Part shown: in pieces, positions 37,001 through 45,500 of the stretch
Position numbering within the stretch: position 1 is the first letter of the stretch
How the letters are laid out: each line of letters opens with the position of its first letter
From: Cydia pomonella
Taxonomy: Eukaryota > Arthropoda > Insecta > Lepidoptera > Tortricidae
Length of the DNA stretch: 64,000 bases
NCBI RefSeq assembly: GCF_033807575.1
Contig: NC_084703.1
Coordinates: 1,054,001 to 1,118,000 of the forward strand
Direction: 5' to 3'
Program-made: the position numbers and the translations under genes
The notes under the pieces: model-generated
Database searches by the model: none
Told to the model about the DNA's origin: nothing
Seen by the model: the letters and a program-made list of their open reading frames with translations, nothing else

Positions 37001-40000
37001 AGCGCCCTACCTTTTAAGATGCGTGGTAGTGCTGGTAATATATCCTCCTTCTTAATGTTGCTCGCATTGATGAGTTCTTCCAGCCTTTCTATGAACTCGA
37101 CGGCGTCGTCTGTGGTACTGAATGATAGGTTCCACTCCTTTATGAGTTTTGTTATTACCTTTGCTCTGTTTTCTGCCATGTCTTCGGTTTTTTCTTCTTT
37201 CAGGATCTCTACCAAGCCCTTACGTATCTCTTCTACGGTTAAGTCTTCGGTCGGGATGCCACGTTTCGAGGCTTCTTGTATCAATTCGGGTTTCTTCAGT
37301 CGGTATATCCAATTTGTAGGCATTTGTAATACCTACCGGTAAGTAGTGGCTGTACGGTGAACGGTTATTTGTGCGGGAGTTGAATTTACCTGGATGGAGC
37401 GTCGGGACTCCTGGTGTACCTCTGTGTGGGCTAGATGTGATCTACGGGTGGGCGGGATGCGACAGTCCCCCCAAATCGGTGCGGTGATGCTACGTATAGC
37501 GGGTGTACGGTATATATACCCGGTACGGTATATGGCAAATATTTATTTATTTATTTATTTTTATCCCTGTCCTTTCTGTAGCACCGGTTCTTTTCAGGAT
37601 ACTGTCTGGACTCCTACGTGAGTTATTTAGTTGGGCGCTAGATGTGATTTACGGGTGGGCGGGAAGCGACACTCCCCCCCAAATGGATGCGGTAATGCTA
37701 CGGTGTAGCAGCCCTACGGTATATATATTTATTTATTTATTTATAACTGTCCCCTGTCCTCTCTCGAGCATCGGTTCCTTCCAGGATACCGTATGGACTC
37801 CTACGTGAGTTATTTAGTTGGGCGCCAGATGTGATGGGGTCACGTTCGCCGGGGCGGGCGTGGCCTCATACAACTCCCTTGTTCCAGACGGGAGCAAGGG
37901 TTTCCTAATTAGCTCAGAGGAGAGAGAGGGTGCAGGGTGAGACAGAGAAACCAAAGGTAATGCTGTAACACAAATCGGCGGGCTTTTATGCCGGTTTGTT
38001 CTAAATAAAGGTTCCTTAAATCTAGATGTCCTAGGCTAGGTACGACGCGGGGGATGATTCTAATTTATAGCAACAGGATTACGGGACGGCGCGGACCCTA
38101 AGCTACTCGCGAGTTTTGGGATCGGTATCCCCTAAGAGTGAAGGGGCGGTTTTGACGGGAGCGAGATAGTATAGGGGTGGATACCCCGGGTGCCCTCACG
38201 CGTCTGTAAACACGCCGGCACAACCGGGATAAGGAATCGGGAAGGGGTACGTACTCCAGGTGCCTTCACGCGTCTGAAAACGCGCCGGCTCGACTGGGCT
38301 ACGGGGTCAGGAAGGGTACGTACTCCAGGTGCCTTAACGCGTCTGTAAACACGCCGGCTCAACTGGCCTACGGGAATCAGGAAGGGTAGGGTGGCTAGGG
38401 ACCGGGAGCCATAACGCGTCTGAAAACACGCCGGCTCGTACCGGGAGAGCAGCGGTCCTCACAGCAGAAGGCGGTGAGAGCGACTGCCTCCTATCTAGGC
38501 GACCGCGCTGGCTTTTATAGTGCGCGGCTCGCGGGGCGCGGGCGGGGGCAGCGCCTCTCAGTCGCTCGGCGGCCGGCATGCGGCGCGATGGGTAGCTCGG
38601 GACAGATCACGCGGCGGTGGCGTGGTATTGTGATGCGTGGCTGCGCGCGCCATCACAATATAAACGAAAGTCCCGATCTAATCCATATCGTATCTTTAGC
38701 AAATATTTGACGAATTTAAAATTAGAATGCTTAGATTGACACTAGGGTTGACCGAGGAGATTTCATAATTTTTAAAAGTTGTTAATCAAAAGTTATATCG
38801 ATTTGAATTGCCCTGCTTATCGATAACAGGTTTGTCGATGTTTCATTGTGTCAATCCCTTGTTTTTGCTAGATAAAGTCTTAGAGGTCTACTTAAGGGGC
38901 CCAGCACGGCTAGCATAAGACGCGCGCGACAACGCGTTGTCTTGCGGACAAATATCAAAGCGACATAATTTTGTCGTTGGATTAATACAATTTACTTTGT
39001 GGAAATCCGTATTAATTAATACAAAAATATTACTTCGCTAATCCACGAAATAATTAAGTGCTAGTCAATCAGTGCTAACCCGTTATACTTACACGCGTAT
39101 TTTTACAGTCAATGCATGCAACCTCCCACCTAAAAAATATATACGCAAATAGTTAAATAAACCAGCACCTAAGTACAAAAACTCGTCACGTGTTTCAATT
39201 GACTGTTGGATATAAACCGCGGTCTCGGGGTTTAATTAAAGGCATATCCGGGTACCGATGATTTATAATATGTGTACAAACACGCACCACGTAGAGAGGA
39301 TGGGAGAGGATCGTGCTGTGAGAAGAGCGTATGTGGGGCACCCGGGTGGAAAACGTCCGTCTGGGCGTCCCAGATACCGCTGGAGCGACGAAGACCTAAA
39401 AGACCTGTTCGCCCTCGGAATACCCAACTGGCGTGAAGCGGCGCAGGATAGGGCAGAGTGGCGCTCTCTTGTATCAGAGGCCAAGATCCTGTTTGGGTCA
39501 CTGAGCCAGTGAAGTAGTAGTAGTAATAGTACAAAAACGCAATATATTTTAAAACTTTCAGAATGGGTAAGGTAACCTACACCTACTATACTTAGGTACC
39601 TATTACTTACCCTAAGTAGGTATCTAAGTAGACTTTTGTTACTATATCTGCGTATAATAAAATAATGCAAAATAATGAATCAGATAGCCCAACTCAACCT
39701 CCACCTTACAAAAGACCACGGCCGTAATACGAGTATTCTGTAGTTACCACCCTAATGTACGATTCCCACCGACTGGCTGGAGTCAGACCGCACCGGAGCG
39801 CATTTTCAATATATCTATACATTATAAGTATATCGCAGAAGCGATAGAATCCGATAGACCGGCTTGCGGCCACATAAATGTGAAATGTGATCCGACTCCG
39901 CCCGTTCGGTGGGAGTCGTAGTAGTCGTTCTTAAATCTAAATATCTAAAAGAGGTCAGAGTAAATAAAATAACTTAATGTTTATGGAGCATTTATTTAAA

Positions 40001-42488
40001 AGTTACATTATTTGAGATCGTGCTTAATTTTCTTTAGATACGTAACAGACATTCTGACATTGTTTTGTGTATTTGCAATATGAGAAAACTTAAAAAACTA
40101 ACGCTGCATCCATAATAATTTAATAAATAATAAAATAAATAAATATTATAGGACATTATTACACACATTGACTAAGTCCCACAGTAAGTTCAATAAGGCT
40201 TGTGTTGAGACAACGATATATATATATATAATATAAATATTTATAAATACTTAAATACATAGAAAACACCCATGACTCAGGAACAAATATCCATGCTCAT
40301 CACACGAATAAATGCCCGTACCAGGATTTGAACCCGGAACCATCGGCTTCATAGGCAGGGTCACCACCCACTAGGCCAGATCGGTCGTCGAATCCATAGA
40401 TCGCTAAAATACAAAACAGGCAAAAATAACTCAGTGTTTTTAACACTCGACTCGAGTGTCGTTGTATGGAGTAGGTTCCCAACTTGAGCCCTTCTATGTC
40501 CTCCGTGGCAGGATGGCTGCGCCCAGCAGCAGCATGCTTAGGTATAGGCGCCGTGTTTGATGACAGACTTGTGCATGTCATCTATCTTCGAAGCCAGCGG
40601 TGCAGCAGCTAGCCAGCCACAAGGAAGATATGTTGGGGATTATCATGAGATCTTCAGTCTTCTTCGTAAAGATGGTAGCTTATAAGACGAAACTTTCGGG
40701 TAATCTCAATTATTTGACCCGGGTACGTCCTTAAACTACGTCCATAAGAGAGGTATGGGCTTTGTGAATGTCATCTCGCTTTGTGTGGTAGGGCACAGCC
40801 AGTGGATGTCATTCCAGATCTAGAGCAGAGCCCAACTGGGGAAGTACCTCCACCTTACAGAAAACAGCAGCCAAATAACACTAGACCCTACTCATAGTGT
40901 TGTGTTCCTGCCGGTGTTCCTGCCGGATTATCACCTATACACCACCATATTACAATAAATAGTTATAATTATAACCGAGCAAAGCTCGGTCGCCCAGGTA
41001 CTAATATTTATTCAGACAACACATCAATTATTACAAAGAAGATAAAACAGTGGAAGTTGAATAATACAGAACAGATAAGGATGTGACGCTGAAATGGTCT
41101 CCATTCAGCATTGCAGTTGGCACGACTAAGCGTTGTCAACGGCGCTAGTTTTCTGTGGAGCCAGTGAGGTGAGCGGAACGGCGTACTGCGCGACTTGTGC
41201 GACAGATAATAATAAATAATCAGTTATCAATAGGCAATATCAAATAAAAATACTTATAAATAACAGCTATTAAGGTACACATATTACACATTATACATGC
41301 GAGTTCATTATATTGCGGTAACCAGATATCTACTTGGGGGTTAATCATATTTAGGAACTGAGGCTATGTAGAATGATGACCTTAGGCAGCAATACCCTGT
41401 TGAGCTATTAGGTGTGTTTTCAGTTTAGAATTGAAGCTACTAACAGTTGCCGCCGTTAAGTCTGTTTATTTATTTTTTAATGCTAAAAGGATCGAACTAC
41501 ATTTTGTAAGTTAAAAATCATTACGAATATTAAAATTTCAACATTTTTTGTAATCTCAAAAGCCTGTAGTAAAAAGTGGAATGACATTTTTGCATAAATA
41601 ATATTTCGAAACATAATTATTTACCCATAGGTGATGTGAAAAGCAGTATATGTCACATGTCAGCAAGATTATGTTCACCTTACCTCGCCGTAAATATGTC
41701 ATTTTGGTCCCTTGTGACACAATTTCCTTTTGTTTCAGGGCCTTCTAAGTGTCTGCAGAATGTCCTCCTGACGTGTAAATGTCCAGCGCCTGATTCAGGT
41801 TGGATGACATTTAATATCATTGCATATACAGTAGCGGAAAAAATCTATCATGTTGCAAATTTTTTGAAGGCATTTCATTCGAAAAATGGCAAAGGTAGAC
41901 TTTAATATCATATAAACAATGATTGTATTTTTTACTGTCGTCTTTTTTCGCAAATTCAGTTACGATCCAGCCGGCCTAGCCAAGGTGACAATCGCTATCG
42001 CTTCAACAACGAATCGCTTGGTGTCTCTATCACTCTTCCTAATTAGTGCGACAGTGACAGTTGCGATTCGATCGCTACGGAGCGTAAGCGATTTGCACGT
42101 TGGCTACGCGGCCAGGTCCGAAAGCCCAAAGATTCCGACCTCGGCGCGTTCTCGTGCATGGCCGAAGGCAGAGCCGGTCGGGAAAGCAGAGCTCGGAAAC
42201 GAACCAAAGGCTATGCATGCGAGGCTGACTCTACGGAGCGCGTTCATGTAGGCCAAATACGAGCTTCAGAAGAGCTGAGCTCGGACAAGAAGAAATGGCT
42301 TTGTTTTAAAAAAACAAGGCTGTTGTATTCGAGCTGCCGTTCGAGGCCAAAGGCAAGGCCTGCGAGAGAAAAGTAAATTGCACCAATGGCCAAGTTGGAG
42401 TGATATCAAAGGCCCATAGGAAGGCACCGTTTTTAGGGTTCCGTAGCCAAATGGCATAAAACGGAACCCTTATAGTTTCGCCATGTCC

Positions 42489-42519
<31 letters not shown>

Positions 42520-45500
42520 CGAGGCTTTGCTCCGTGGTCGTTAGTGCTAGAAAGCTGAATTTTGGCATGGATATATAAATCAATAAAGCCGACAAAGTCG
42601 TACAATAAAATCTAAAAATTTAATTTTTTTTAGGGTACCTCCTCTACACGTAAAGTGGGGGTGAATTTTTTTTTCGCTTCAACCCTAGAGTGTGGGGTAT
42701 CGTTGGAAAGGTCTTTCAAAACTAATAGGGGTTTTCAAGAAACATTTTTTGATAAAGTGAATATATTCGGAGATAATCGCTCCGAAAGAAAAAAAAAAAT
42801 GTGTCCCCCCCTCTAACTTTTGAACCATAGGTCAAAAAAATATGAAAAAAATCGTGGAAGTAGAGCTTAAGAAAGACATTAAATGAAAACTATAGCGGAC
42901 ATGATCAGTTTAGCTGTTTTTGAGTTATCGCAAAAAGTTTTCCCTTCATAGTAAAAAGACTTAGTTTAATTAGGTACTGATTATGCAAATTTGCCTATTT
43001 GTTTAACTTGGGTGAAAGGTTTACTTTAAGCTCCAGTTTAGCTTATTGTGACGAAAGAGTAACTACGGAACCCTACACTGAGCGTGGCCCGACATGCTCT
43101 TGGCCAATTTTATTATTAAGAATAATTTCACTTTCAAATTAAGTTTTTTCTTCGTATGGGTGATGAAAAACATTGTCTGTAACTCGGGGGTAAGAATATT
43201 GTTACTCGAGTTTTTAATTCACTCCAGCCTGCAGCTATCGTGAATATATAAACTCTCGTAGAATATTTCACTTACCACACTCGTTGCACAATGTACTATT
43301 GTTTAACAGGTTAGGGTCTTAGGCGTAATCATTTAACAAAATTCATACTATGTGCTGGAAACGGCGGCTGGTTCTCTGTTCAAAGTCGCTTTCATCTACA
43401 AAGCGGCAAAACGCTAGAATCAGCTTCGAGCGTAGCGCTACGAGAACGTTGGCAGTGAATGCGTTAAGAGTTACGAATCCCGCCGCTCCCATACAATCGA
43501 AGTTAGGCTCTCATTTCAAAACGTCATGCTTCATTTCATGGTATGAACATTTACATATTACTAACGAGTAAGTATTGACCGCGGCCGGCAAAACGTCCCA
43601 CTTTGTCGCTTGTAATAAGGTCGAGATTTACTTACATCTTTGTACTGCAAATAACGTGACATGGCGTCCAAGTGGGTCGTTTGCCGGCCGCGGTCACATA
43701 TCCATTTTCGTTATATAAATTTTTTTACCAGGGAAACATTGTATCAGACAAGGATATGTTACTTGAAACTTCACGTTAAATTTCATATCATTTTAGAATG
43801 TAGTTTGTAAAAAAAAAAAAACATGACTGGAAAGTTCGTGCCTACATTTACATATTTAATAGGACGAAACCTAAGACTAGGTAGATAAGGATCTTAAACT
43901 TAGGAAGATGAAACGTTTGAATTTTTCAGCGTGTACAGCGGTGGCAGAAAGTCCCCGACCGACTGGTGCCGAGACAGGTTAGATCTTTTCGTATTTTTAT
44001 TAATTTGTGTAATGAGCACAAATTGTTGCACGAAATTGTTCCTGAGTCATGGGTATATCCTATGTAATTTAAGTATTTATAAATATGTATATATTTAATA
44101 TATATCGTTGTCTAAGTTACCAAAACACAAGCCTTATTGAGCTTACTGTAGGACAGTCAATTTGTGTAATACTGTCCTATAACATTTATTTATTACAAGC
44201 TTTTTTAACTTGCAATGTATTTCTTGCAAGTTAAATTTGACCCACTTCCCGGTTTCCGATGAAGCTATAAAATTGCATACATATATATGTACGTCGGGTG
44301 ACAATGCAATATTATGGTCTGATGATGGAGACAGGAGGTGGCCATTGGAACACGATACATAGCGCAAGAAAGGCGGACTTAATGCCTTATGCACTCTCCT
44401 GCATTTTTCTCATAGGCAAGTTCGGTCATCCGATATCGGAAGGCGCTTCCGGAAATTGAAACCATTAACAGTTTTGAAAGATTCACGGTTAGTTTCACTA
44501 CACTTAAATCGACCGGGATATAAACCGTGCTTACCTTTTGTATTGTTTTTATTCAGTTCCCGATATTTCGACGCATACATGCATCTTGTTCACGGGTAAC
44601 TGGAGATAGCGGGCGGGTGTCAAAGTTGTGTAGACCGCGCTCGGTCTACCCTCATTCGTGCGCGTCGACTGCGTCCGCTTTCAGCGTTACCGTAACGTTA
44701 TAAATATTAGGAACTATTACTTATGCAATCAAATAAATTAAAATGTTCGTATATGATTTTATAATTGTTAAATAAGGTAGAAGTACTAGTGCTCGACGCT
44801 GCACTAGTACTCGACATGGGCACTTTATGTCAAAGTGACAAGAATTAAGTTCGAATACAGAAAAATCTTCGTTGTTCAAATTTAACCTATATTTCCATGA
44901 AATAAAGTGCCCATGTCGGTGACTAGTGCAGTGTCGAGCACTAGTACTTCTACCTTACTAGCCGTGACATTTTTCAAGTGTTTTTCTATAAAAATACACG
45001 TTATGATCCGTTATCTTCTTTCTAATGCTAAAAAAACGAACTACAGTGATTTTCATTTTTATCAAAATCCAAGCAAAATAAGCGATACGAGGGTAAAGCA
45101 GATCGTACACTGCATTTATTTATAAATTTCTTTAGACGCCGTTATTGGTTTTAGTCGCAAAAATGACAAATTAATAGATTTAGTCGATGAAATTGTACAT
45201 TTTAACTATTAGAAATACTAGTTTCTATTATTTTAACAAATCAATTTTTAGAAAATAGACATTAATTAGTAATGAATTTTTTTCTGATGGACGTGTAAGT
45301 AAACGCGCGTAAAGCACTGATTTTGATGATCTTATTTGTAAATTTCGTAAAGTTTGGACTGCTAAAATGGTAATTTTGTACTACACATATCTTGTACTTC
45401 AACTTTAATAAACTACATTTTTGTTATTATAATTTTGAAGTAGTGTAAATGAAAGTTAGAATTAATTATCTGGTGCTTTATTTCATGCATGGTGTGAAAT

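Larger units (their letters stand above)
33234..38657 (-). mobile_element. Young, internally deleted Ty3/Gypsy-type LTR retrotransposon
   Basis: 5,424 bp, minus-strand orientation, in intron 7 of the Cys-rich gene. Flanked by the 4-bp target duplication ATAT (33230-33233 and 38658-38661). Two 828-bp LTRs begin TGTGATGG and end CCATCACA. I count four differences between them, so insertion was recent. A primer-binding site at 37817-37827 matches a lysine tRNA end. One long frame holds gag, protease and a start of RT. Most of RT, RNase H and integrase is deleted, so it cannot move on its own. The 34062-35140 stretch between the pol remnant and the 3' LTR is A-rich on the coding strand and has no clear gene. 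No clean polypurine tract is visible. Confidence 0.92.
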
